Notes: generated by a model not told the origin, from the sequence alone. 64,000 nt of DNA from Candidatus Aalborgicola bjergmarkensis (GCA_016708725.1 JADJFE010000037.1:34511-98510), one strand, 5' to 3'; shown: positions 44,033 through 51,835, counted from the stretch's first letter. Numbers and translations are program-made.

Positions 44033-44235
44033 TCAGGCGGCCCTTACCTCGTTGAGCAAGTCAGGGTGACGCTCAAGCACTTTGAGCAATTTCACTAAGG
44101 CTAATGGCGGCTTGGTCTTGCCATTTTCATAACGCGAGAATGCATTGATTCCACCGCCGAATATTTCGGCGGCTTCACGTTGGCCGAGATCGAGTTTCTT
44201 GCGCACACTGGCGATAAATTTGGGATCAACAATTT
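44033..44235 (-). pseudogene. MqsA-like antitoxin C-terminal fragment A
   Basis: Encodes PKFIASVRKKLDLGQREAAEIFGGGINAFSRYENGKTKPPLALVKLLKVLERHPDLL, the helix-turn-helix domain of MqsA-type antitoxins. The zinc-binding N-terminus and the partner toxin are absent. The same fragment is at 48521-48714. Here it is joined to a wax-ester synthase fragment. Confidence 0.85.
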
Positions 44236-44504
44236 CACCGCCTTGACATCCGCCAATGGCAAGGGCGTACACCAGGCAACGCGCTTGACCTGCCCCAGAC
44301 TGCCTTTGAGGCGCGTGGGAGAGTCGTTGGACAACATTGCCAGTTGCGTGGCATCCGAGAGGGCATGGAGTGCTATCTTTGCCAGGTGCGCGGTTCCCTG
44401 CAGGCCATGTTCCAGGCCCACTTTGGGGTGCATCAGCAAGTCTACGGAACGTGCAGCACCTTCGCCGGCGGCCTCCAGCACCTTTACCGTCAAATTGGTA
44501 AAGG
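44236..44504 (-). pseudogene. Internal fragment of the wax-ester synthase gene
   Basis: 269 bp almost identical to 50667-50935 of the DGAT gene (VDLLMHPKVGLEHGLQGTAH, DSPTRLKGSLGQVKRVAW), in the same orientation but without start or stop. It shows that DNA from the right chromosomal flank was copied into the island interior. Confidence 0.9.
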
Positions 44505-44716
44505 TCCAAAACCCAACATCCCGCCTGGAACGGTGCGGTTCCGGCTGCCGCGACGGCGGTGGTCAAGCGCATTGAAGGATTTTTCAGCGCCCCGTACGAC
44601 GACAATGGCGCATTGCCCGGCGACGCCGCCCATCACCGAAGCCGAGGCGCAGCAATGGCTGCGGCGCGACATGGAAGGCGCCGCCCGCGATGTCAAACTG
44701 CGCGTCAAAGTCGCGC
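44505..44716. other. Unassigned stretch before MITE module 3
   Basis: A GC-rich 212-bp stretch with a partial plus-strand frame (ITEAEAQQWLRRDMEGAARDVKLRVKV) that resembles host-type coding sequence but has no recognisable family and no start. It is probably a further gene fragment. Confidence 0.35.
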
Positions 44717-44806
44717 TGCGAAACTGTGCAGCTCTTTGGCAACCTGCTTGTAACAGGCTCCGGGATACACCCATCCAGAACCAAATCCAATCGCTCCTGA
44801 TACAAG
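44717..44806. repeat. MITE upstream module, copy 3
   Basis: Same block as 25817-25920 and 36397-36502 ('gcgaaactgtgcagctcttt' to 'gctcctgatacaag'), with one 'cgctcctgat' unit deleted. No FKBP fragment precedes it here. Confidence 0.8.
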
Positions 44807-44978
44807 AGCTGCTCCCGCTTATCCCATAAGGCTTACAGCCCGATTTGCTATGTAAAAACACCCGAAAACGGCCCGTTTTGATGCCTCATGGCGGTTTTGA
44901 CGTCGCCCTGCCCCGTTTTGAAGGGCAAAATTCAAGGCAAATCAAGCTGTACGCCTTATGGGATAAGCGGGAGTAGCT
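44807..44978. mobile_element. 172-bp MITE-like element, copy 4
   Basis: Left arm agctgctcccgcttatccca, right arm ends gcgggagtagct; here the two outer arms pair even better than in copy 1 (gctccc/gggagt). It sits between the two integron modules. Confidence 0.88.
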
Positions 44979-45254
44979 ATGTTTTTATCAGCGCATCCAT
45001 TGGTGAGAGATAAAACCAGCGATTCAGACCTGCTGTCGGGTAGGGCCGTTCCGGCGATACACCAAGACAATCCAAAATGGCACACGAGCGGTCAAACGGG
45101 CGGTGAGACAGACCGTTTCGGTTGCCAAACCGAGGATCGCCCGAGGATCGCAATGTGCCACAATGGGGATTCTGAGGATGGGTCAGGATGCGATATTTGG
45201 GGTCGAGCGGTTGGATTTCCTACCCGCTTTTGCGCAGGTCCAGTGGAATGATTG
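44979..45254. repeat. Post-MITE segment, copy 3
   Basis: Repeat of 36675-36950. It carries an uninterrupted 90-codon frame (MFLSAHPLVRDKTSDSDLL ... FCAGPVE), but the equivalent frame is broken in copy 2 and fused to the ATPase in copy 1, so coding is doubtful. The right end is the attC half ('gcgcaggtccagtggaatga'). Confidence 0.7.
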
Positions 45255-45255
45255 G

Positions 45256-45912
45256 TTAGGCACCGGTCATACCTCGTTGCGGAAGAAGATGCTCACGCTG
45301 GGGATTCAAGGACCGCACCAAACCGCACTTGTAGCACCAATAATATGTTCTGCCGAAGCATTGGTACTGGATGTCGATCTCTTCGGTTCCGTACATCGCC
45401 TCCACCATTTGATTTCGGCTCGCCATCATGCGCTTGTATTTCGAGTGCGCTTCCTCATCGAGGCGTTTGGATGTCCCAATGACAATGAAGTCGTGCTCGC
45501 AGGAGCACTGAATTTTCACGTTCCCATGCTCGTCGTATCCGGAGTGGTCGACACAAGGGAAATTCTCTTTGGATGGATGGGGAGAGCCTAGTCGGTAGTG
45601 CAGCCTCTGATACTGTGATCCAGACCGCACCACCAAGAGTAGTCCTAAGCAGCGGTTGCACGATTCAACGAGTTTTTGCTTTCCGTCCCCAGTATCAACG
45701 AAGAATTCGTCCCCCATGTACCCACGAACGATGTCGTCTCGTGGCAACATATGAACGATGTCTGGATTGATGGCGTTTGCGCAGGCGCGGCAATACATCT
45801 TCGGCTCAGCGTAGAACTGATTCTGACATTCGACGCCGCAACGGTCGCAATACCACTTGACGAGGGGGCGACCCAAGCCGAGAAATCCTTGTTTGGTGAC
45901 GACCTTTCCCAT
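45256..45912 (-). CDS. Zinc-ribbon-like cassette protein
   Basis: A 218-residue protein with several paired cysteines (YCDRCGVECQNQFYAEPKMYCRACANA, CNRCLG, CSCEHDFIV, CYKCGLV), suggesting multiple zinc ribbons. The stop lies in the attC core. It is the terminal cassette of integron module B. A scar of the same gene ends module A. Function unknown; zinc binding is inferred from the cysteine spacing. Confidence 0.75.
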   Translation of the reverse strand: MGKVVTKQGFLGLGRPLVKWYCDRCGVECQNQFYAEPKMYCRACANAINPDIVHMLPRDDIVRGYMGDEFFVDTGDGKQKLVESCNRCLGLLLVVRSGSQYQRLHYRLGSPHPSKENFPCVDHSGYDEHGNVKIQCSCEHDFIVIGTSKRLDEEAHSKYKRMMASRNQMVEAMYGTEEIDIQYQCFGRTYYWCYKCGLVRSLNPQREHLLPQRGMTGA

Positions 45913-45928
45913 GCGCGGGTTCTCCGGT

Positions 45929-46015
45929 GCCTAACGTGGAGGTCAGGGGCGCTGCGCGGCTTTATCGCGCAGCGTCCAGCGACCGAAGGGAGCGAGGTTG
46001 AGCGCCAGGTTAGAA
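45929..46015 (-). other. Integron attC site, cassette B2
   Basis: An 87-bp palindrome with cores GCCTAAC (45929) and GTTAGAA (46009). Arms are ggtcaggggcgctgcgcgg and cgcgcagcgtccagcgacc. This is a classic attC stem with unpaired central bases. Confidence 0.92.
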
Positions 46016-46018
46016 ATG

Positions 46019-46585
46019 CTATTCGGAAGGTTTGCATTTCTTGAAATTGGCAACTTTGTAAATCTCGAAATCAATGACGTAACTACCATCCGAATCTGTG
46101 CCAGGCCCTTCAAGTACTTCTAGTTTTTTGAGGTAGATGCTTGCGTTTGCTGTCCAACATGGGGTCTTGGCCGTTATGCGCGGGATATTAAATTTCTTGA
46201 TTGCGATTGCCTCATTGCCGAAACGCAACAATCGGTCGCTTGTGGGAAATGACTTCATGGATGATTCGTCGACGAGAAAAGTGGGCCAATCGCCGAAGGT
46301 TTCAGTTTCCTCGCGTCTGATTTTTCCGTGCAGCAAGGAGATTCCTTCAAGAAGAAAGGATCCAGTAAAGCCCCATGACTCCTTGGTGTATCCACAAACT
46401 GCTACAAGAGGAAGAGCTTTTGCTCCGCTGTGTGGGTATGAGAGAAGAGAACCACCACACTTGCAAGTTTGGATATCGTAACCGCTAGTCTGTGAAAGCT
46501 GACGGCAATACCTTTCACTCGCCGCAGTCAGTTGCGAAGACAACAATAGAACCAAGGTTGCAACTTGCAGAATATGGCGCGACAT
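46019..46585 (-). CDS. Exported hypothetical cassette protein
   Basis: A 188-residue protein with a signal peptide (LQVATLVLLLSSQLTAAS) and scattered cysteines (CRQLSQ, CKCGGSL, VCGYT, CWTANAS, CKPSE) likely forming disulfides in the periplasm. No family recognised. It begins 3 bp from the neighbouring attC and ends 3 bp from the next, so it fills a whole cassette. Confidence 0.75.
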   Translation of the reverse strand: MSRHILQVATLVLLLSSQLTAASERYCRQLSQTSGYDIQTCKCGGSLLSYPHSGAKALPLVAVCGYTKESWGFTGSFLLEGISLLHGKIRREETETFGDWPTFLVDESSMKSFPTSDRLLRFGNEAIAIKKFNIPRITAKTPCWTANASIYLKKLEVLEGPGTDSDGSYVIDFEIYKVANFKKCKPSE

Positions 46586-46588
46586 AAT

Positions 46589-46675
46589 TTCTAACGTCTG
46601 AGCTGCCCGGCACGCAGCATGGGCCGCGAAACGGCATCCTGAAGCTGCGTGTCCGTGCCGAGCGAAATGTTAGGC
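46589..46675 (-). other. Integron attC site, cassette B1
   Basis: An 87-bp palindrome with cores TTCTAAC (46589) and GTTAGGC (46669). Arms are gagctgcccggcacgcagca and agctgcgtgtccgtgccgag. It differs from the attC at 42659 by only a few bases, so both integrons drew cassettes from the same pool. Confidence 0.92.
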
Positions 46676-46696
46676 ATCGCGTTCAAGTGCCGGAAT

Positions 46697-47335
46697 TCAA
46701 TAGGGTTTGCCATCGAAGTACTTGTCGCAATCAAACCCATTGAGCCTCGCCAGCGGCGGAGCAGTAAAGCGTGACCTCTCTTTTACTTTGATACGCCCAC
46801 GTATGCGTTCGTAATCGATGGTCATACCCGTCTGATAGTTGACGCTAATCCTGCTGTATGATTTTTCTTGGAATGATTCGGAGATATTCTCTCTCCCGAT
46901 CAACTCCAGATCAGCAAGCTTATTATTGAAGCGAAACTGAAGCGAATTGGTTATCCAGCCATTCGCATCTGCTTTATGCACCTCCGTTACAAACAGTGAT
47001 GACCCCTTTGCCACCAGGCCGAAGAACTTCTGGGTATCGCAGTACTTCGATGACGCCGACATCGTCACATACCTACCGCCCGGCGAGCCAGCAAGAACAA
47101 CTAGGCGCCTCTGCGTTGGTTCGCTATCGTAGAAGAGGGTAATGATCAGAGCTAGGTCTTCGATCCCGTCGCCATTGAAGTCGCCGGTAGTTCGTTCCCA
47201 TTCGGAAAGCTTCTGACCTGGGAACAGCGCGGAGATTGCTTCGTCCGAGTTCGAGTATTCACGAGGTTGCGCGACGGCATTGAGACCTGCAACAAGCGCA
47301 ACTAGCCAGAGTGACGATCGGAGACGGTGGTGCAT
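46697..47335 (-). CDS. Exported FG-GAP-like cassette protein
   Basis: A 212-residue protein with a signal peptide (LWLVALVAGLNAVAQ) and a calcium-binding FG-GAP/VCBS-like loop (TGDFNGDGIEDLALII). The rest is beta-rich and unassigned. It is the first cassette after attI-B, the position most strongly expressed from an integron promoter. Confidence 0.78.
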   Translation of the reverse strand: MHHRLRSSLWLVALVAGLNAVAQPREYSNSDEAISALFPGQKLSEWERTTGDFNGDGIEDLALIITLFYDSEPTQRRLVVLAGSPGGRYVTMSASSKYCDTQKFFGLVAKGSSLFVTEVHKADANGWITNSLQFRFNNKLADLELIGRENISESFQEKSYSRISVNYQTGMTIDYERIRGRIKVKERSRFTAPPLARLNGFDCDKYFDGKPY

Positions 47336-47340
47336 GCGCG

Positions 47341-47389
47341 CCCTAACGTAATGTAGCCGAGCGCCTATCCTGGCATTCCCAGGTTAGAC
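47341..47389 (-). other. Integron attI site B
   Basis: Copy of attI-A: core CCCTAAC (47341) at the cassette junction, then 'taatgtagccgagcgcctat' and GTTAGAC (47383). The sequence stays identical to module A for about 900 bp to its right. Confidence 0.75.
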
Positions 47390-47500
47390 GACGAAATAAA
47401 CTGGGCCAGGCGGGTTCGATCAAAATAGCGCAAAGCGGCGCTACGCCGCTTGCAGTCTACATTCGAATTGCATGCACTGTATGCAATTGCAGTACTCGTG

Positions 47501-47628
47501 ATGTCCGCCAAACCCGTCTCCTATATTCCCTCGTCGCCCCGCTTGCTGGATCAGTTTCGGGAGGTTCTACGGTACAAACACTATAACCTGCGCACCAAGG
47601 GGGTGTGCCCGGATGGGGTGAGATTTTT
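47501..47628 (+). pseudogene. intI: Integron integrase 5' stub B
   Basis: Frame MSAKPVSYIPSSPRLLDQFR / EVLRYKHYNLRT, the IntI N-terminus, without the internal stop of copy A. Similarity is lost after ~32 residues, at the same point as copy A, so the integrase was truncated before the module was duplicated. The stretch to 47745 holds nothing else. Confidence 0.82.
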
Positions 47629-47745
47629 TTGTTCGTTTTTTGTTCGTTGACAAGGACGCAACGCCCAGATGCACCATCAGCCAACGCATGGAGAACCTAT
47701 GGAACTTCTATTTTGATAGCTGCATCCGCACATTTCATAAGGGGT

Positions 47746-48516
47746 TTAGCCAGATTTGCTCAATAAATCGCTGCATGCACGATAAATCAAGGCTGCGGCA
47801 ATGATGCAAATCCCGAATGTACTTGTAGCGTAGATCGCTACACGAAACACAAGGGACGAGCCAGAGACCCCGGTAGCAAATGAAATAAGAAATGCCATGA
47901 CAACCGCAAGCACTCCGCAACCCGCAAGAATGGTCAGTCTGATGCGCTCTGCGCCCGGCTGCGTGGCCAACACCGTGGGTTGTCGGCGCAGCCAATGGGT
48001 ATACACCCCGATGAGGATCGCCACACCGAGCACCGTACTGGCATGTTGCAGGATGTGGAACAGGTACAGCTCGTGGCCAGCAATGCGCGCCACAGGGATG
48101 CGAAGAATGGCAATGGATTGCACTGCATAGCCCGTCACGTGGGTGAATGCGTCCCAGATGGTATGCGTCGCAGCCCCTGCGACCAGTCCGGCCGCCTGGA
48201 GCAGGTAGGCGCGGCTTCGGTGTTGCCCGTCATGGCTTGTCGCGCGCTGGATCGCATCGCGATGCGGTTGTGGCAGGAGGTTCAGAACTGGCCCGCGAAC
48301 AAGGTAAAACAGGGCTAGGCAGGCAGCACCCACGGGCAGGCAGACCATGAATATTCCGGCGGTCGTATGCGCAAACGTGGCGACGCTGAAGATGCCAAAG
48401 TAGTAAAAAATGTCCGGTGAAATACTGCCAACCACCAGTGCGCCCATGGGTAGACGCAACGGCCCGATTCTTCGGAGCGGCAAGATCGCAGCGGGATGGG
48501 CAAAGGTCCAGGGCAT
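47746..48516 (-). CDS. DUF4184 membrane protein
   Basis: A 256-residue protein starting MPWTFAHPAAILPLRRIGPL, the DUF4184 signature, with GALVVGSISPDIFYYFG and about six membrane helices. Conserved His/Asp residues (FAHPAA, SPDIFYY, THTIWDAFTH) recall membrane-bound metal-dependent hydrolases of the YdjM type. Function unknown. It is convergent with the intI stub. This is the intact copy; the one at 43505 is truncated. Confidence 0.85.
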   Translation of the reverse strand: MPWTFAHPAAILPLRRIGPLRLPMGALVVGSISPDIFYYFGIFSVATFAHTTAGIFMVCLPVGAACLALFYLVRGPVLNLLPQPHRDAIQRATSHDGQHRSRAYLLQAAGLVAGAATHTIWDAFTHVTGYAVQSIAILRIPVARIAGHELYLFHILQHASTVLGVAILIGVYTHWLRRQPTVLATQPGAERIRLTILAGCGVLAVVMAFLISFATGVSGSSLVFRVAIYATSTFGICIIAAALIYRACSDLLSKSG

Positions 48517-48520
48517 GGTT

Positions 48521-48714
48521 TCAGGCGGCCCTTACCTCGTTGAGCAAGTCAGGGTGACGCTCAAGCACTTTGAGCAATTTCACTAAGGCTAATGGCGGCT
48601 TGGTCTTGCCATTTTCATAACGCGAGAATGCATTGATTCCACCGCCGAATATTTCGGCGGCTTCACGTTGGCCGAGATCGAGTTTCTTGCGCACACTGGC
48701 GATAAATTTGGTAT
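48521..48714 (-). pseudogene. MqsA-like antitoxin C-terminal fragment B
   Basis: Same HTH fragment as 44033-44226 (KFIASVRKKLDLGQREAAEI). Its stop is 4 bp upstream of the DUF4184 start. The N-terminal half is replaced by a 'ggggtctgacccc' repeat. Confidence 0.85.
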
Positions 48715-48765
48715 TAAAGGGGTCTGACCCCTTTTATTCCTTTTATTCCCTTTTATTCCATCCAG
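48715..48765. repeat. REP-like ggggtctgacccc palindrome
   Basis: 'aaaggggtctgacccctttta' followed by a 'ttttattcc' triplet repeat. This palindrome type is spread by REP-associated tyrosine transposases in many Betaproteobacteria. Related forms lie near 32530, 36249 and 49024. No transposase gene is present. Confidence 0.55.
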
Positions 48766-48803
48766 TACCAAATCCAATCGCTCCTGATCGCTCCTGATAT
48801 AAG

Positions 48804-48975
48804 AGCTGCTCCCGCTTATCCTATAAGGCTTACAGCCTGATTTGCTATGTAAAAACACCCGAAAACGGCCCGTTTTGATGCCTCATGGCGGTTTTGACGT
48901 CGCCCTGCCCCGTTCTGAAGGGCAAATTTCAAGGCAAATCGGGCTGTACGCATTATGGGATAAGCGGGAGTAGCT
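48804..48975. mobile_element. 172-bp MITE-like element, copy 5
   Basis: Right-most copy, with a few substitutions in the arms ('ttatcctataagg', 'acgcattatggg'). Its right flank (tatagagacggcgcagctga) matches the right flank of copy 1, so copies 1 and 5 are the outer boundaries of the composite island. Confidence 0.85.
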
Positions 48976-49023
48976 ATGTTTTTTATAGAGACGGCGCAGC
49001 TGACGAATGCGCTCATTCAAACG

Positions 49024-49050
49024 AATTAAAGGGGCCAGGGTCGCATTAAT
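49024..49050. repeat. REP-like aaaggggccagggtcg element
   Basis: A short segment 'attaaaggggccagggtcgc' followed by attaatt, matching the family of G-rich REP ends seen at 36249 and 48718. It separates the MITE flank from a toxin-antitoxin remnant. Confidence 0.4.
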
Positions 49051-49069
49051 TCCGCATAGATTCTGGGTT

Positions 49070-49187
49070 TCTGTCCTGCTTGATATCCACGCTTTCTTCG
49101 GCAAACAACGCCAGGCACCGATGCTACCGCTGGGGAAAGCAGGGCGATGGCAAACCCTGTATCGAGGAAAACCGTAGTGTCAATCAT
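49070..49187 (-). pseudogene. PIN-domain toxin 5' remnant
   Basis: The minus-strand frame MIDTTVFLDTGFAIALLSPS shows the first strand and Asp of a PIN ribonuclease, then departs into unrelated sequence. The ATG overlaps the preceding stop (ATGA). Only the first ~25 residues remain. Confidence 0.5.
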
Positions 49188-49345
49188 GTGCCAATGCGGT
49201 TGGCGTAGATCGTGTTGTCGAAGTTCGTCGAGTAGTCAGCCGGAGCGTCGATCTGGATATCCTTCATCGCATCAAGGAAACTTGCCCCAGCTTGGTTGCC
49301 AGCCTCAGCCTGTTCGACAAGAACGATGACCTCGACCACCACTCC
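49184..49345 (-). pseudogene. Antitoxin remnant upstream of the PIN stub
   Basis: Frame KPGVVVEVIVLVEQAEAGNQ followed by FLDAMKDIQIDAPADYST and ending IYANRIGT. It lacks a start and its 5' end merges with other sequence near 49350. The overlap with the PIN frame indicates a former toxin-antitoxin operon. Confidence 0.45.
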
Positions 49346-49396
49346 GGGCTTCGATCTGAGGTAAGTCTAGTTCCTAATCGCCCACGGCTTGACTGC

Positions 49397-49507
49397 AGAG
49401 GAAGTGGCCGCCGAGTTCAGCAGCGCCGAAGCCTTTGCACTTCAACCAGCGGGAGTTGGCGCACTAGCAGCGGCTGCACATCAGGTCACAAGCACGTCTA
49501 AAGTTTG
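49397..49507 (+). pseudogene. Third copy of the membrane/coiled-coil gene 3' end
   Basis: 111 bp matching 33658-33768 (EEVAAEFSSAEAFALQPAGV ... stop). It directly precedes the intact FKBP gene. This is probably the original chromosomal junction (membrane gene followed by the convergent isomerase), cut off from its 5' part at 22.5-25 kb by the island. Confidence 0.8.
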
Positions 49508-49989
49508 AAGAATGTGGCGCCACAACTGCCACAGGCCGACTCTTCCTCTGTCGCCGCACGCACGCCCCTTACCTGCATGCGCATACGCATGGCAATGCCT
49601 GCGAGCGGGTGGTTGCCATCCAGCACCACATGTTCCGGATAAACATCGGTAACGGTATACAGCACGTCCCTCGGTGCATCCGGGTTGCAACCTGGAGGCA
49701 AAGCGCTGCCTTCCAGAACCATTCCCTCTTGCAAATCAGCAGGAAAGAGCTGGCGTGCTTCCAGGAAGACCAATTGGTCGTTGAAGTCACCAAAGGTCTG
49801 TTCGGGCTCCATCTGTAAATTGATCGTGGTGCCGACCCTATACCCTTGCAATGCGTCCTCGATCACGGGTAGAAGATCATTGCCTCCGACAAGAAACTCG
49901 ACAGGATCGTTCAGGGTGTCAAGCTCTTCGCCCAAGGTGTCTTTCAACGTCCATGTCAGGGCAACAACACAGTGCCGGGTGATTTCCAT
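49498..49989 (-). CDS. FKBP-type peptidyl-prolyl isomerase, SlyD-like
   Basis: A 163-residue SlyD-type isomerase: MEITRHCVVALTWTLKDTLG, LVGGNDLLPVIEDALQGYRVG, an insert-in-flap region, DGNHPLAGIAMRMRMQVRGVR, and a metal-binding-like tail (ESACGSCGATFF). Start chosen at 49989 from family length; 50019 is also possible. The 3' part has been copied to 25604 and 36337. Confidence 0.88.
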   Translation of the reverse strand: MEITRHCVVALTWTLKDTLGEELDTLNDPVEFLVGGNDLLPVIEDALQGYRVGTTINLQMEPEQTFGDFNDQLVFLEARQLFPADLQEGMVLEGSALPPGCNPDAPRDVLYTVTDVYPEHVVLDGNHPLAGIAMRMRMQVRGVRAATEEESACGSCGATFFKL

Positions 49990-50002
49990 GGTATTCAATT
50001 GA

Positions 50003-50045
50003 TCGACCTTCAGTGACATTCAGTGACATTCAATGACATTCAGCG
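50003..50045. repeat. Four 10-bp tandem repeats
   Basis: 'cagtgacatt' occurs four times with minor changes between the wax-ester synthase stop and the isomerase start. It could affect the isomerase ribosome-binding region. Probably a slippage product. Confidence 0.7.
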
Positions 50046-51647
50046 ACCATCATCCCGAGGCAACATCGTAGCCACCATGGAAATCTTGTCAAATTCGGGT
50101 TCAAAGCGGTTGATGATGTTTTCTGGATCGGGACACAGCTTGGCATCGGACACCACACCAAACTGCACGCCACCACCGTAGCTCAGAATCGACACCCCCA
50201 GACCGACCGATCCGCTCTGCGGCACCCAAAACAGGCTTTCTTCGACGCGGGAACCACAAATCGACAATTTCTCGCGTGGCCCAGGGACATTGGTCATGAC
50301 GGAGGTTGCCTTGGAGGTAAAAAGGCCCAGGATGGCATCCTGCACCGACTTGGCCATCAAACCAGCGACTCCCAGCACGGCAAATGCCAACAGGGGCTGC
50401 GTACTGCCCTTGAGGGCCTGCATGCGTCTGCGCACCTCGTAGACCCGCTCCACAGGATTTTCCAGGCCAATCGGCAACAAGAGTGGCGCCAGGCCAAACT
50501 GGTTACCCAATTTATACGCTTTTTCAATCGGGCGCAGGTTGACCGGAACCATGGCGCGAATTTCCTTGCCGAAGGTTACATCCCCCTTGCTCTTGATGTA
50601 CTGGCCAATCGCACCGGCAACACAACTGAGCATGACATCATTGATCGAACAATTCAGCGCCTTGCTCACCGCCTTGACATCCGCCAATGGCAAGGGCGCA
50701 CACCAGGCAACGCGCTTGACCTGCCCCAGACTGCCTTTGAGGCGCGTGGGAGAGTCGTTGGACAACATGGCCAGTTGCGTGGCGTCCGAGAGGGCATGGA
50801 GTGCTATCTTTGCCAGGTGCGCGGTTCCCTGCAGGCCATGTTCCAGGCCCACTTTGGGGTGCATCAGCAAGTCTACGGAACGTGCAGCACCTTCGCCGGC
50901 GGCCTCCAGCACCTTTACCGTCAAATTGGTAAAGGGTTTGAGCACGGAATCCGCAATCCAGTCCTCTGCGCCCGCCAACCCGTGCCGGTGCGGGTGCGGG
51001 GCATGGTGGATGCGTTCAGGCGGGGGCAATCCACCATCCACCAGCGACTGGACGACCGAAACAAGCGCGATGCCATCGGCAATGCAGTGGTGAAAACGAA
51101 ACAGCAGCGCCGAGCCACCCTTGTAGTTCTCAATCAGATGCATCTGCCACAGCGGATGGTTCTTGTCCAGCGGCTGCATCGTCAAGTCGCCCAGACGCTG
51201 CTGCAGGGCTTCTTGTTCACGTGCTGCGGATTTTGCGGATTTCGCGGATTTTTCTTTAGGCAGCTTTTCAATCACCAGATGGTTGGCAATATCAAAATTC
51301 GGGTCCTTGACCCAGCTGGCACCAGCGGCATCAACCACGGCGCACTGCATGAAGCGGGAATACTTGAGCATTCTTTCCTCCAGACGTTGCGCCAGATCCT
51401 GGTAGGTCAGGCCCGGTTTGAGCACCCAGACGCCCACGATCATCATCAGATTCGATTCGCTGTCCATACGCAGCCAGGCGGTGTCCACCTTGCTCATGCG
51501 CTCGCCATGCATGCCTAAGGTACCTGCAATGGCATCCACCACCTGATGGCCAGCCTCGCGCATGGCCGGGGCCACCGGCGCTATCGTGGACTGGACACGG
51601 CGCTTGGCGGTTTGGGCAACTTTTTTGACAGTGATGGGTGTATCCAT
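50040..51647 (-). CDS. Wax ester synthase/diacylglycerol acyltransferase
   Basis: A 535-residue WS/DGAT acyltransferase with the active-site motif HHCIADG (His186-His187) and C-terminal PGP-type motif NVPGPREKLSICG. Start at MDTPITVKK (51647), with GGAG 8 bp upstream; an extension to 51722 is not needed. A KSAKSAKSAAR tract comes from a 9-bp repeat. It makes storage wax esters or triacylglycerol from acyl-CoA. The neighbouring acyl-CoA-binding protein and polyhydroxyalkanoate genes support a storage-lipid setting. Confidence 0.93.
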   Translation of the reverse strand: MDTPITVKKVAQTAKRRVQSTIAPVAPAMREAGHQVVDAIAGTLGMHGERMSKVDTAWLRMDSESNLMMIVGVWVLKPGLTYQDLAQRLEERMLKYSRFMQCAVVDAAGASWVKDPNFDIANHLVIEKLPKEKSAKSAKSAAREQEALQQRLGDLTMQPLDKNHPLWQMHLIENYKGGSALLFRFHHCIADGIALVSVVQSLVDGGLPPPERIHHAPHPHRHGLAGAEDWIADSVLKPFTNLTVKVLEAAGEGAARSVDLLMHPKVGLEHGLQGTAHLAKIALHALSDATQLAMLSNDSPTRLKGSLGQVKRVAWCAPLPLADVKAVSKALNCSINDVMLSCVAGAIGQYIKSKGDVTFGKEIRAMVPVNLRPIEKAYKLGNQFGLAPLLLPIGLENPVERVYEVRRRMQALKGSTQPLLAFAVLGVAGLMAKSVQDAILGLFTSKATSVMTNVPGPREKLSICGSRVEESLFWVPQSGSVGLGVSILSYGGGVQFGVVSDAKLCPDPENIINRFEPEFDKISMVATMLPRDDGR

Positions 51648-51835
51648 GAGAACTCCAGGGCGATTGCGGCAAAAAATGGGACAAGATTCGAAAGATTTCG
51701 AAAAAATTTGAGAAATGTTCAAGCGTCAATTGCATTTTGAAGGCAAAACGCGACGTAAGATACAAGTGTAAACACCAAAGCATGTTTTGGTGTTCACCCT
51801 GAACCACAGTTTAACCAACCCAACCGGAGAACCTA

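Noticed and set aside
44505..44716. Possible protein gene ITEAEAQQWLRRDMEGAARD
   Set aside because: It has no start, no family match and is bounded by rearrangement joints; listed only as an unassigned fragment.
44979..45251. 90-codon frame in the post-MITE segment
   Set aside because: The equivalent frames in the other two copies are interrupted or fused, so there is no evidence of coding selection.
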